64,000 nucleotides of DNA from JBDTSW01 sp963782605 (GTDB taxonomy: Bacteria > Actinomycetota > Thermoleophilia > Solirubrobacterales > 70-9): NCBI GenBank assembly GCA_963782605.1, contig CAWAKK010000010.1:62001-126000 (forward strand). The letters are read 5' to 3'. A program made the translations under genes and the position numbers. Below are positions 1 to 8,098 of this stretch, in pieces (positions within the stretch are counted from its first letter, which is position 1; each line of letters starts with the position of its first letter). The notes under the pieces were generated by a model. That model was not told where the DNA came from and did no database searches. It saw only the letters and a list, made by a program, of their open reading frames with translations.

Positions 1-407
1 CGACCGGCACTCCAGCGCCGCCGCCCGGCGTTGTGAACTCATTCGCGGCGGGGCTCAGCGCCAGCCACAGGACCAGGTCGAGCACCGCCAAGAACAGCGG
101 GCCCGCGATCACGATCCCGACGAGACCCCTCCGCATCTTCGTGCTGCGCGCCGAGGCTGCGCGGAAGAGGTAGTAAAGCGGCACCGCGAAGGCGGCGAGA
201 GCGAGGCCCCTCAAGAGCGCCGCAATCAGCAGCGTCCCGCGGTTCGCGTCGAACTCACGCAGCGTTTCGGACAGGGTGTCGCTCGCCAGCAAGGTGTTTC
301 CCCGGACCACCGTGGCGAGGACCAGGAGCACCGCGGCGGCGAACGCGCACACGCCCGCGCGGACCGCCCAGTGGCGTTCCCACTCGAGGGTGGCAGCGCG
401 ATTCAAC
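1..407 (-). CDS. Multi-pass membrane protein, C-terminus cut by window edge
   Basis: The reading frame is open from a TTG at 407 to the left edge (about 135 residues) and is not closed, so the C-terminus lies outside the window. Three hydrophobic segments are visible, at about residues 15-33, 56-74 and 92-112, separated by short basic loops, and the visible part ends in a Gly-rich stretch. I do not recognise a family. The start is uncertain because no in-frame ATG exists nearby; TTG at 407 is the first plausible start after an upstream stop, and an internal GTG is an alternative. It is divergent from the ACT remnant that begins at 448. Confidence 0.55.
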
Positions 408-447
408 GTGCGGTCCGGCAGCTCACGGGCGCGTATCTTGTCAGCCC

Positions 448-609
448 GTGTCCGACTACGCCGTCACCGCGATCGGCCGCGACCGCTCGGGCATCGTGGC
501 CGCGCTCAGCCGCGCGCTGCTCGAGCTGCACGGCAACATCGAGGACTCGCAGATGTCGATCCTGCGGGTGGAGGTCAGCCTGCGCGAGCTTGACGCCGAG
601 GCCCTCTAG
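448..609 (+). pseudogene. ACT-domain (GcvR-like) protein remnant, internal deletion
   Basis: GTG start; 53 codons. The N-terminus reads like the first ACT domain of GcvR-type regulatory proteins: YAVTAIGRDRSGIVAAL, then a NIEDSQMSILR stretch matching the usual N-x-x-D-S-x-M-T-x-L-R signature. Directly after ILR, where family members continue with G-H-F-A-M, it jumps to VEVSLRELDAEAL and stops. That ending resembles the C-terminus of full-length two-ACT proteins of about 170 residues. I infer an in-frame internal deletion of roughly 110-120 codons; a very short functional protein cannot be excluded. Its TAG overlaps the stop of the convergent gene at 606 in one CTAG. Confidence 0.6.
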
Positions 610-803
610 TCGGGGTTCGCCCGCCTCGCTCGAGGCAACTCGAACGCCTCGCCACCCGGGCGGATCGGGTAGTAGTCGTCCTCGGATCCGATCGTCTTCG
701 AGAAGCGATCGCCCGCCGCCAGCAGCAGGTCGAGAAATGGCGCCGCGAGCCCGATCAGCCCTTCAATGCGGCTCACCCTCGCGACACGTGCCGGGGTAGA
801 CAT
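606..803 (-). CDS. Small conserved-looking hypothetical protein (65 aa)
   Basis: ATG at 803, 65 residues. The sequence has a hydrophobic helix (residues about 14-30, IEGLIGLAAPFLDLLLAAGD) followed by a polar tail with PIRPGGEAFELPRARR. Composition and codon use look like real coding sequence, and the gene fills the gap between the ACT remnant and the oxidoreductase without conflict. I do not recognise a family. It is convergent with the ACT remnant, both stops sharing the palindrome CTAG at 606-609, and divergent from the oxidoreductase at 864. Confidence 0.5.
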   Translation of the reverse strand: MSTPARVARVSRIEGLIGLAAPFLDLLLAAGDRFSKTIGSEDDYYPIRPGGEAFELPRARRANPD

Positions 804-863
804 CCGTCCGAACGATAGCCCGGCCCGGTCGCCGGACGAGCCGGCCGCATAGTCTTCGGCATC

Positions 864-1979
864 GTGAGTGAACTGACTCCTCAGTCAGGACCGATCGCGG
901 TCTACGGGGCGACCGGCTACACCGGCCGTCTGGTTGCACGCGAGCTCGCCCGGCGCGGCGCCGAATTCATCCTCGCCGGGCGCAACGTGCACAAGCTCGA
1001 GATCGTCGCCGAGGACGTCGGCGGCGCCGAGACGCGGGCCGTCGAGCTCGATGACGCGAGCGGGCTGCGCGCTTTGTTCGAGCCGTGCGCCGCCGTGATC
1101 TCCTGCGCCGGTCCGTTCGTGCTTTATGGCGAGCCGGTCTTGAGCGCGGCGGTGGAGAGCTCTACGCACTACGTCGACACAACCGGGGAGCAGACGTACA
1201 TGCGCGAGGTGTTCGAGGCCTATGGCGCTCGTGCCTCGAAGCAGGGCGTCACCGCCGTGACCGCGATGGGCTTCGACTACGCCCCGGGCGACATGATCGC
1301 CGCGCTCACCGCGGCGGACATGGGTCCGCTGGACGAGATCGTCCTCGCCTACTGGACGCGCGGCTTCGGCGCGTCGCGCGGCACCACGCGCACCGCGCTC
1401 GGCATGATGAGCGCCGAGGTCGTCGAGTGGCGCGAGGGAGAGCTGCAGGCCGCGCCCCGCTCCGTGGGCCAAGGGGTCTGGGAGTTCCCGGAGCCGGTCG
1501 GTGAGCAGCGAATGGTGCGCTATCCGTCGGGTGAGCACATCACCGTGCCCCGGCACGTCGAGACACGAAACGTGAGGGCGCTTCTCAGCGCGTCCACGGT
1601 GATGCCACATCCGCGCCTCGCGCCCGCCGCGCCCGTCCTGATGCCCGCGGCTCAGCTCATGACGCGGACGCCGATGCGGCGGCTGCTCGAGGCTGGGGTT
1701 TCTCGGCTGCCCGATGGGCCGGCCGAGGACAACCGGCGCGCCTCGCAATTCACGATTGTCTGCGAGGCCACCGGGATGGATGGTCGGCGGCGCGGGATCG
1801 TCCATGGTCGCGATCCCTATGGCTTCACGGCGCGCGCGACCGTGCACGCGGCGCTGCTTTGCGCCGATCCCGCGTACGACCGCAGCGGCTCACTGGCGCC
1901 CGCGGAGGCGTTCGACTCGCAGGCGTTCATGCGGGCTATGTCGGCCGCCGGGCTCTCCTACGAGGTGACGCCCGCTTGA
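864..1979 (+). CDS. Saccharopine dehydrogenase-like / trans-acting enoyl reductase family protein
   Basis: 371 residues from GTG. The N-terminus has a Rossmann dinucleotide-binding site (VYGATGYTGRLVARELARRG), followed by LAGRN and a CAAVISCAGPFVLYGEPVL segment typical of the saccharopine dehydrogenase-like NADP-binding family, which includes mycobacterial trans-acting enoyl reductases. Length is typical. An oxidoreductase acting on a lipid or amino-acid-like substrate is expected, but the substrate cannot be read from sequence. The TGA at 1977 overlaps the TTG start of the next gene, suggesting translational coupling. Confidence 0.85.
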   Translation: MSELTPQSGPIAVYGATGYTGRLVARELARRGAEFILAGRNVHKLEIVAEDVGGAETRAVELDDASGLRALFEPCAAVISCAGPFVLYGEPVLSAAVESSTHYVDTTGEQTYMREVFEAYGARASKQGVTAVTAMGFDYAPGDMIAALTAADMGPLDEIVLAYWTRGFGASRGTTRTALGMMSAEVVEWREGELQAAPRSVGQGVWEFPEPVGEQRMVRYPSGEHITVPRHVETRNVRALLSASTVMPHPRLAPAAPVLMPAAQLMTRTPMRRLLEAGVSRLPDGPAEDNRRASQFTIVCEATGMDGRRRGIVHGRDPYGFTARATVHAALLCADPAYDRSGSLAPAEAFDSQAFMRAMSAAGLSYEVTPA

Positions 1980-2614
1980 GCCCGACGACCTGCCCGCTCT
2001 GCGGGTCGCCGCTCTATGGCTGGTTGACGCTGCCGGATCCCGCTTCCCGCCCAACGGTGGGACGTCCGGTCGATGACGCGAGCGGCACGCGTGTCGTGGA
2101 ACGGTGCGAGAGCTGTGGCGCCGGAGTCGAGGTGGGGGCGGAGCCGATCGACCTCGCCCGCGAGGCCAAGCGGATCACGCAGCCTCTGGGGGGCGGTGGC
2201 ACCGCGCTGGTTGCCCCAAATCGCGCAAGCTGGCAGGCATCGATCGGCGGGGAGGGCTGGGCCGCGATCGATGAGCGCCCCGGCCGGCTGCTCCTGACGC
2301 CGGAGTCGCTTCGCCTCTTGGCGGATCGTCAAGGCCATGAGAGCGAGGGGCTTCGATTCTCGCCGATGGGCCGAAACCAGGTATGGATGTGGCAGACCCT
2401 GCTGAACGGGCTCACCTTCCATCCGAACTTCTGGCGGGACGTGCGTGCGGGGAGGCTGCGCCCGGCGACGGCGCGCAGCCGCTTCGCCTTCTACGCCGAT
2501 TGTGTCGCCGCAACCCTGGCGGCACCGCTTGTGGCCCTCGCGTCAGTCCCTCTCGAGCTGATCGCCGTGCTCGCGAGGCGAGGAGGCAAGTTGGTGCTGC
2601 CGCTCCGCGACTGA
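1976..2614 (+). CDS. Zinc-ribbon-containing hypothetical protein
   Basis: 212 residues from a TTG that overlaps the preceding stop (TTGA). I chose this start because it puts CPLCG at residues 6-10, the first knuckle of a putative zinc ribbon whose second knuckle is CESCG about 35 residues later. The remainder is a mixed alpha/beta region with a Trp-rich patch (NQVWMWQTLLNGLTFHPNFW), followed by a hydrophobic helix near the C-terminus (LAAPLVALASVPLELIAVLA) that could be membrane-associated. The longer upstream extension at 1859 lies antisense-free but inside the previous gene and is rejected. Family not recognised. Confidence 0.65.
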   Translation: MSPTTCPLCGSPLYGWLTLPDPASRPTVGRPVDDASGTRVVERCESCGAGVEVGAEPIDLAREAKRITQPLGGGGTALVAPNRASWQASIGGEGWAAIDERPGRLLLTPESLRLLADRQGHESEGLRFSPMGRNQVWMWQTLLNGLTFHPNFWRDVRAGRLRPATARSRFAFYADCVAATLAAPLVALASVPLELIAVLARRGGKLVLPLRD

Positions 2615-2674
2615 CCCAGCCGCGGCTCGCTCGCCATCGCGGCCTCGCCACGCCTGCCCTCTATCCTCACGGTC

Positions 2675-2947
2675 ATGGAAGGCAGCGAGGGCTTCAACCT
2701 CTTCGGCGACCCCGACGAGCTCCGTGCCCGTCTGGGCGAGATGGCCGAGCAGATGCAGGCCTCCCAGCAGGTCGCATGGGCCGACAACGCGATCAAGCTG
2801 GCCGTCGACCTGACGGTGGCGGCGATCGGAGCGATCGACCTCGAGGGGTCCACGGACCAGCAGGCGATGCAGGTCCGCGATGCGATACGGGTCGTCTTCC
2901 CCGAGGCCGTGACCCTGGTGCGCGAGGCGCGCCAGGGCCTCTCCTGA
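2675..2947 (+). CDS. Hypothetical protein (90 aa)
   Basis: ATG start, 90 residues, predicted fully alpha-helical from its heptad-like composition (DELRARLGEMAEQMQASQQV and a second amphipathic helix near the C-terminus). There is no signal peptide or membrane segment and no recognised motif. It lies 60 bases after the zinc-ribbon gene and 69 bases before the pilin-like gene, all on the plus strand. The acidic/basic balance and high use of GC-ending codons support it being a real gene. Confidence 0.5.
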   Translation: MEGSEGFNLFGDPDELRARLGEMAEQMQASQQVAWADNAIKLAVDLTVAAIGAIDLEGSTDQQAMQVRDAIRVVFPEAVTLVREARQGLS

Positions 2948-3016
2948 TCCCAATCTGCATCTGATTTCAGACGGTATGCGCGTATCCCGCGCGGCCACCC
3001 GGCATAGCTTCGCCGC

Positions 3017-3640
3017 ATGCGCGAGCGCGGAGCGGCATCGGTCGAATACGCCGGGTTGGCGCTGCTGATCGCCCTGCTGGTCCTGGGAGCGATCGCCTCG
3101 ATCGCCTCAGGTCCGCTCGATGGCGGCCGCGACGTGGCCTCGGCGATCGCCCGCAAGATCCGCTGTGCGCCACGCCTGCCGGGGCCGTGTTGGCGCGACC
3201 CACTCACCGAGGCATACGGTCGGCCGCTGGCGGGGGCCGTGCGCGCCCTCGCACCGGCACCCGCGCCGGGCGGGCCCGCAGGGCTCATGCCGGTCGACTT
3301 CCGCTACTGCCGAAGCGTGAGCTGCGCGCTGCCCGGCACGGGGCCTAGGCTCACCGCCTCGAACCGCCGCACCACTGCCTTCGTCTCGGTTGAGGATCAC
3401 CGGAGAGCCGGCGGCGATGCGGTCATCGCCTACTGGCACTACCGGCCAACGCTGGGCTGGGAGGCCATCGAGCGGCGCGCCTCGGCCGCCGACGTCGCAG
3501 CGCTGGCCTCCACTCCACTGCTCGAAACCCAAGATCCGAAGCTGGTCCCCCTCGAGACCCTGGCGGGGCGCAACCACGTGCGCTTCACGGAGGCCGAGGA
3601 GCCACCATGGCGCTGGCGGGTGAAGAGCGTCTACCCGTAA
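3017..3640 (+). CDS. TadE/pilin-like secreted protein
   Basis: 207 residues. The N-terminus is MRERGAASVEYAGLALLIAL, a short basic leader, then Gly-Ala-A-S-V-E-Y and a long hydrophobic helix. This is the arrangement seen in TadE-like and Flp-type pseudopilins, where the conserved Glu follows the processing region. The remainder is a soluble extracellular-type domain with Cys residues at about 51, 59, 95 and 100 that could form disulphides, and a W-H-Y-R segment. No tad secretion genes are nearby in this window, so the export route is unknown. Function is inferred only from the N-terminal signature. Confidence 0.6.
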   Translation: MRERGAASVEYAGLALLIALLVLGAIASIASGPLDGGRDVASAIARKIRCAPRLPGPCWRDPLTEAYGRPLAGAVRALAPAPAPGGPAGLMPVDFRYCRSVSCALPGTGPRLTASNRRTTAFVSVEDHRRAGGDAVIAYWHYRPTLGWEAIERRASAADVAALASTPLLETQDPKLVPLETLAGRNHVRFTEAEEPPWRWRVKSVYP

Positions 3641-3690
3641 GGTCGACGTCGCTCGCTGCGCCGCGCCGCCCGGCATGAGAGGATCCACCC

Positions 3691-3960
3691 GTGGGTTGCC
3701 TCGTCGCGTTGTTCGCGCTCATCTCGCCCCGGCTGGCGCTGTTCTTCATCTGGATCTTCAGCGACCTGCTGAGCCGCGCGTTCGACAGCTGGCTTCTGCC
3801 GCTCCTGGGCTTCTTCCTGCTGCCGTGGACCACCCTCGGCTATGCGGCGATGTGGGACATCGGCGCCGGCGGTGAAGTCGCCGGCTTCGAGTGGTTCATC
3901 GTGATCCTGGCGTTCTTCCTCGACCTCGCCTCCTGGGCGCAGAGCCAGCGCTCGCGCTGA
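3691..3960 (+). CDS. Small integral membrane protein
   Basis: 89 residues from GTG. Three hydrophobic stretches (about residues 4-28, 36-53 and 67-82) occupy nearly the whole protein, ending in a short basic tail QSQRSR. It resembles the small YqaE/Tmem-type or hypothetical membrane proteins common in actinobacteria, but I cannot name the family. It starts 50 bases after the pilin-like gene and ends 4 bases before the stop of the convergent DUF2804 gene. Confidence 0.6.
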   Translation: MGCLVALFALISPRLALFFIWIFSDLLSRAFDSWLLPLLGFFLLPWTTLGYAAMWDIGAGGEVAGFEWFIVILAFFLDLASWAQSQRSR

Positions 3961-3964
3961 GCGA

Positions 3965-4912
3965 TCACCAGGTCGCGTCGTGGAACTCCATGACGCCAAG
4001 GCCGTGCTCGAGCTCAAGGCCCCCGGGCAGGGTGCCGGTGAAGGCTCCGAACGGCTGGCGATAGGAGTACTTGACCAGCACGCGGTTCTCGTCCTTCGAG
4101 CGCTCGAACTCCTTTGCGAAGGCCAGCCGCGAGCCGTCGTCGAAGTCGATCGCCTCGAGGCCGTCGAAGCTGACGGGCCCGGGCTCTGAGGGCTCTCCGT
4201 CGATCCAGATCGCTCGCTCGGAGCGCTCGGGCGGATCGTTGATGCCGGCGACCAGGTTCCAGCCGACCGAGCGACCGTCGGTGATGCGCCCCACGCCTGA
4301 GGACCAGCTCCAGACCGTATGGCGGGGGTGGTAGCCCGCCGACTCGTCCTCCATGCCGCGACCCTCGGCGCGCCAGCGGCGCCCGCCGACGCGAACGTCG
4401 ATCTGGATCGGCACGTCTGCCCGCTTGCGAGTCCACACGTAGTTGCCCTCGTCGGTGGGGCAGATGGACTCGGCCCACTTGCCGCGGCCACAGCGCAGAA
4501 AGGCGCGCGCGGCCTCGTGTCCCTTGCGGCTCGCGGCCGAGTCGATCCGCACCAGCGAGCCCTCATCGGGCGCGTAGTCGAGAATCCCCAGGTCGCCAAG
4601 CTCGGCGACGACCTCCTCACCGCCCAGGTGCTCGGTCCAAACGTCGCCTCGGGCGCCCGGGAGGAGCATCCGCGTGCGCTCCCACATCTCCCCGCTCTCG
4701 CGATCACATACCACCCAGAAGCTCTGCACGAGCGGGCCGACGTGCACTCGTGCGGCGCAGACCAGGACCTCGTCGGCGAAGGCACCCACGTAGCGCCACC
4801 GCTTGCGCCAGCGGCCGTCGCGGCGCATCGGCACCTTCCCAGGTGGTGTCGGCAGGTCGGGACGATCGCCGTCCGGCCCCCGCCACGGAAGGTTCGCGAT
4901 GGGATCAGCCAT
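3965..4912 (-). CDS. DUF2804 family protein
   Basis: 315 residues, with the length and overall pattern of DUF2804 proteins. Visible signatures include the W-R-Y-V-G-A-F segment after a basic stretch, C-P-T-D-E-G-N-Y-V-W-T-R-K near the middle, G-x-x-D-E-S-A-G-Y-H-P-R-H-T-x-W-x-W-S-S-G-V-G, and a C-terminal G-L-G-V-M-E-F-H-D-A-T-W. The biochemical role of the family is not established; the fold is related to lipocalin-like hydroxyneurosporene synthase folds. The start lies 9 bases after the carboxylase stop, so it is probably cotranscribed with it. Confidence 0.8.
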   Translation of the reverse strand: MADPIANLPWRGPDGDRPDLPTPPGKVPMRRDGRWRKRWRYVGAFADEVLVCAARVHVGPLVQSFWVVCDRESGEMWERTRMLLPGARGDVWTEHLGGEEVVAELGDLGILDYAPDEGSLVRIDSAASRKGHEAARAFLRCGRGKWAESICPTDEGNYVWTRKRADVPIQIDVRVGGRRWRAEGRGMEDESAGYHPRHTVWSWSSGVGRITDGRSVGWNLVAGINDPPERSERAIWIDGEPSEPGPVSFDGLEAIDFDDGSRLAFAKEFERSKDENRVLVKYSYRQPFGAFTGTLPGGLELEHGLGVMEFHDATW

Positions 4913-4921
4913 GAGCGCGGC

Positions 4922-6694
4922 TCAACCTCCCGACGCCTCGATCGTTGCGATCGGGTCGCCCGCGTTCACCGAGCCACCCTCGCTGATGGCCAGCTCGGTA
5001 ACCGTGCCCGCGACGTGGGCGGCGATCTCGTTCTCCATCTTCATCGCCTCGATCACGCAGATGAGCGCACCCTCCTCAACCTCGGCGCCCTGATCCACCG
5101 CTACCTTGAGGATGGTGCCCTGGAGGGGCGAGGCAAGGGTGGGACCGCTCGCGCCCCCGGCGCCGCTGCCGGCGCCGCGCTCGCGTTTCGGAGGCCGCCG
5201 CAGCCCGTCTTGCTCTCCGCCCGCCGGCGCAGCCGCGCCGATCACCTTCACCGAGTGCAGGCGGCCGTCGACCTCGACCTTGTATTCGCGCTCGGTGTCC
5301 TCTTCTTCCTCCTCGCCCTCGGCTGGCGTCGGCGCCGCGTCCGACGCCAGCGACTCAAGCCAATCCTTGTCCTCGATCAAATCGCGGCACGTCTCGCCAT
5401 TCGCCCATTGCTCGGTGGCGAGGATCGCCCGATGGAACGGGATCAACGTCGTGAGTGGCTCGATTCGGTACTCGCCAAGCGCCCGGAGCATCCGCGCCGT
5501 GGCCCGGTCGCGATCCACATCCCAGGTGATCAGCTTCGCGACCATCGGGTCGTACAGCGGGGTCACCTCCGAGCCCGCCTCGAGTCCCGAGTCCACACGC
5601 ACGCCGGGACCGGCCGGCTCGATGTAGCTCTCGATCTTGCCCGGCGCCGGCGCGAAGTTCTTATGCGCCGCCTCGGCGTTGATGCGGCACTCGATCGCGT
5701 GGCCCCGCAGCTCGACCGCATCCTGCGAAACCGAGAGCTCTTCGCCGGCGGCAACCCGCACCTGCTCGCGGACGATGTCGATGCCGGTGACCATCTCCGT
5801 GACGCAGTGCTCAACCTGAACGCGCGTGTTCATCTCCAAGAAGAAGTAGTCCTCACCGACCTGCATGCCCTCGACCGTGCCTGCGCCGCGGTAGCCGACG
5901 GCCTCGGCGGCGTCTGTCGCGATCTTGCCGATGCGCTCGCGCATCTCGTCATCGATGTGTGGCGCGGGCGCCTCCTCGATCAGCTTCTGGTGGCGCCGCT
6001 GGATCGAGCAGTCGCGCTCGCCAAGGTGGATCACGTTGCCGTGCGAGTCGGCGAGGACCTGGACCTCCACATGGCGCGGATCCTCCAGGTAGCGCTCGAG
6101 ATAGACAGTCGAGTCGGAGAAGAACTTCTCGCCCTCGCGCGCGGCCCCCTCGAAAGCCTCCTCGAGGCCTTCCTCGTCCTGGGCAACACGAAAGCCCTTG
6201 CCGCCACCTCCTCCAGCGGCCTTGCAGGCGACCGGGTAACCGATCTCCTCCGCGGTCTTCCTCGCCGCGTCGAGGTCGGGCGAGGGATCGGTCGACCCGG
6301 GCACGATCGGCACTCCGGCGTCTCGCATCAGCTCGCGGGCCTTGGTCTTCGACCCCATGGCCTCGATCGCCGCCGGGGGTGGGCCGATGAAGACGATGTC
6401 CGCCTCGTCGCATGCCGTGGCGAACGACGCGTTCTCGGCGAGAAAGCCGTAGCCGGGGTGAATCGCCTGGGCCCCCGCCTCCTTCGCGACCGCGATCACG
6501 CGCTCGATGTTCAGGTAGCTCTCGGCTGGTGGAGGCGGCCCCAGCAGGAATGCCTCGTCCGCGATCCGCACGTGGGCCGTCGCTCGATCGGCATCCGAGT
6601 AGACGCCGATCGAGCGAATCCCCATCTCCTGGAGCGTCCGCATCACGCGGACGGCGATCTCGCCGCGGTTGGCGACCATGACGTTCTCGAACAT
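4922..6694 (-). CDS. Acetyl/propionyl-CoA carboxylase alpha subunit (biotin carboxylase + BCCP)
   Basis: 590 residues. Residues 1-450 are a biotin carboxylase: ANRGEIAVRVMRTL at the N-terminus, the Gly-rich ATP loop GGGGGKGFRV, GERDCSIQRRHQKLIEE, and EMNTRVQVEHCVTEMVTGID. After an acidic linker (GEEEEEEDTE) the C-terminus is a biotinyl domain with EAMKMEN; the biotinylated lysine is K552. It carboxylates biotin with bicarbonate and ATP and needs a separate carboxyltransferase beta subunit, not seen here. BirA (42517-43260) could biotinylate it, and the epimerase at 58528 would fit a propionyl-CoA role. The substrate is not decided by this subunit. Confidence 0.93.
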   Translation of the reverse strand: MFENVMVANRGEIAVRVMRTLQEMGIRSIGVYSDADRATAHVRIADEAFLLGPPPPAESYLNIERVIAVAKEAGAQAIHPGYGFLAENASFATACDEADIVFIGPPPAAIEAMGSKTKARELMRDAGVPIVPGSTDPSPDLDAARKTAEEIGYPVACKAAGGGGGKGFRVAQDEEGLEEAFEGAAREGEKFFSDSTVYLERYLEDPRHVEVQVLADSHGNVIHLGERDCSIQRRHQKLIEEAPAPHIDDEMRERIGKIATDAAEAVGYRGAGTVEGMQVGEDYFFLEMNTRVQVEHCVTEMVTGIDIVREQVRVAAGEELSVSQDAVELRGHAIECRINAEAAHKNFAPAPGKIESYIEPAGPGVRVDSGLEAGSEVTPLYDPMVAKLITWDVDRDRATARMLRALGEYRIEPLTTLIPFHRAILATEQWANGETCRDLIEDKDWLESLASDAAPTPAEGEEEEEDTEREYKVEVDGRLHSVKVIGAAAPAGGEQDGLRRPPKRERGAGSGAGGASGPTLASPLQGTILKVAVDQGAEVEEGALICVIEAMKMENEIAAHVAGTVTELAISEGGSVNAGDPIATIEASGG

Positions 6695-6742
6695 GGCGCG
6701 CCAGTCTATTTGCGCCGGTCGCCGTTACCCGTGGCCGCTGGG

Positions 6743-8047
6743 CTAGGCGGCGCGCAGGTGGGAAGCGCCTTCGCCGGTCCAGATCACCTGGTCGCGGTCG
6801 GGGCCCACGCCCACGAGGCGGATCGGCACACCCGCGCCCTCGGCGACGAAGCGAAGGTAGTCGCGGGCCGCCGCCGGCAGGTCCGCCTCGGTGCGGCAAT
6901 CGCCGATCTCCGCTTCGAAGCCGGGGAGCTCCTCGTACTCGGCGGTTGCGGTGTGGAGGATCGACTGATGCCAGGGGAAGTCCTCGAGCACGGCTCCCTC
7001 GGAGGAGCGGTAGCGGACCGCCACCTTGAGCGGGTGGGTGCCCGCGAGGACGTCGAGCTTCGTGATGGTGAGCGCGGTCATCCTGTTGAGGCGGACCGCG
7101 TAGCGCAGGGCCACCAGGTCGAGCCACCCGGTGCGGCGATCGCGCCCCGTCGTCGTGCCGCGCTCGCCCCCGCGCTCGCGCAGGTGCGCCCCGAGCTCGT
7201 CGTCGAGTTCGGTGGGGAACGGCCCGGCGCCCACTCGCGTCGCGTAGGCCTTCGCCACGCCCCAGACCTCGTCGATGTCGCCTGGCCCCACGCCCGCTCC
7301 CACGCAGGCCGCGCCCGCGACCGGGTTCGACGAGGTAACGAAGGGATACGTGCCGTGGTCGAGGTCGAGCATCGTCGCCTGCGCGCCCTCGAAGATCAGC
7401 TGCTGACCCGAGTCGAGCGCGTCCCAGCAAAGGCGGGCCGTGTCGGCGATGTAAGGCTCGAGGCGGTGCCCGTAGCGCAGGTACTCCTCGCTCATCGCGT
7501 GCAGATCGAGGCGCGGGTCGCGTGCGTAGGGGCGCAGCATCTGCTGCTTGGGCTCGAGCGCGGCCGCGATCTTCTTGCGCAGGATCTTCGCGTCGAGCAG
7601 GTCCTGCACCCGGATGCCGAGGCGGGCGGCCTTGTCGGCGTAGCAGGGGCCGATCCCGCGCTTGGTCGTCCCGATCTCGAGCTTGCCGAGCCTGGCCTCG
7701 CCCGCGGTGTCGAGCATCACGTGGTAGGGCATGATCAGGTGGGCGTTGGCTGAGACGCGCAGCCCGCTCGTATCGATGCCCCGGCGGCGGAGCGCGTCGA
7801 GCTCCTCGATCAACACCGCCGGATCGATCACCACGCCGTTGCCGATCACGCAGGTGAGCTCGGGATAGAGGATTCCCGACGGGATCAGGTGGAACTTGAA
7901 GGTGTCGCCGTCGCGGATGATCGTGTGGCCGGCGTTATTGCCACCCTGGAAGCGGACGACCATGTCCGCGTTCTCCGCGAGGAGGTCGACGACCTTCCCC
8001 TTCCCCTCGTCGCCCCATTGGGCGCCCACGATTACGGTCGATGGCAT
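6743..8047 (-). CDS. purA: Adenylosuccinate synthetase
   Basis: 434 residues, full length for the family. It makes adenylosuccinate from IMP, aspartate and GTP in AMP synthesis. The N-terminal GAQWGDEGKGKVVDLLAE loop carries the catalytic Asp, and GNNAGHT, GTTKRGIGPCYADK, FEGAQATMLDLDHGTYPFVTSSNP and the arginine-rich TGRDRRTGWLD segments are all present. It sits between the DnaC-like gene and the carboxylase on the minus strand with gaps of about 50 bases either side. The dnaB-purA proximity is conserved in many bacteria. Confidence 0.97.
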   Translation of the reverse strand: MPSTVIVGAQWGDEGKGKVVDLLAENADMVVRFQGGNNAGHTIIRDGDTFKFHLIPSGILYPELTCVIGNGVVIDPAVLIEELDALRRRGIDTSGLRVSANAHLIMPYHVMLDTAGEARLGKLEIGTTKRGIGPCYADKAARLGIRVQDLLDAKILRKKIAAALEPKQQMLRPYARDPRLDLHAMSEEYLRYGHRLEPYIADTARLCWDALDSGQQLIFEGAQATMLDLDHGTYPFVTSSNPVAGAACVGAGVGPGDIDEVWGVAKAYATRVGAGPFPTELDDELGAHLRERGGERGTTTGRDRRTGWLDLVALRYAVRLNRMTALTITKLDVLAGTHPLKVAVRYRSSEGAVLEDFPWHQSILHTATAEYEELPGFEAEIGDCRTEADLPAAARDYLRFVAEGAGVPIRLVGVGPDRDQVIWTGEGASHLRAA

Positions 8048-8098
8048 GGCGCGGGTGATTATGGAGGGATCGGCGGAGGACTTTGCCGCAGCGGCGGC

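Noticed and set aside
4319..7753. 1144-codon open frame on the plus strand
   Set aside because: It is entirely antisense to the DUF2804, carboxylase and purA genes, which have clear family motifs; long antisense frames are expected at this GC content.
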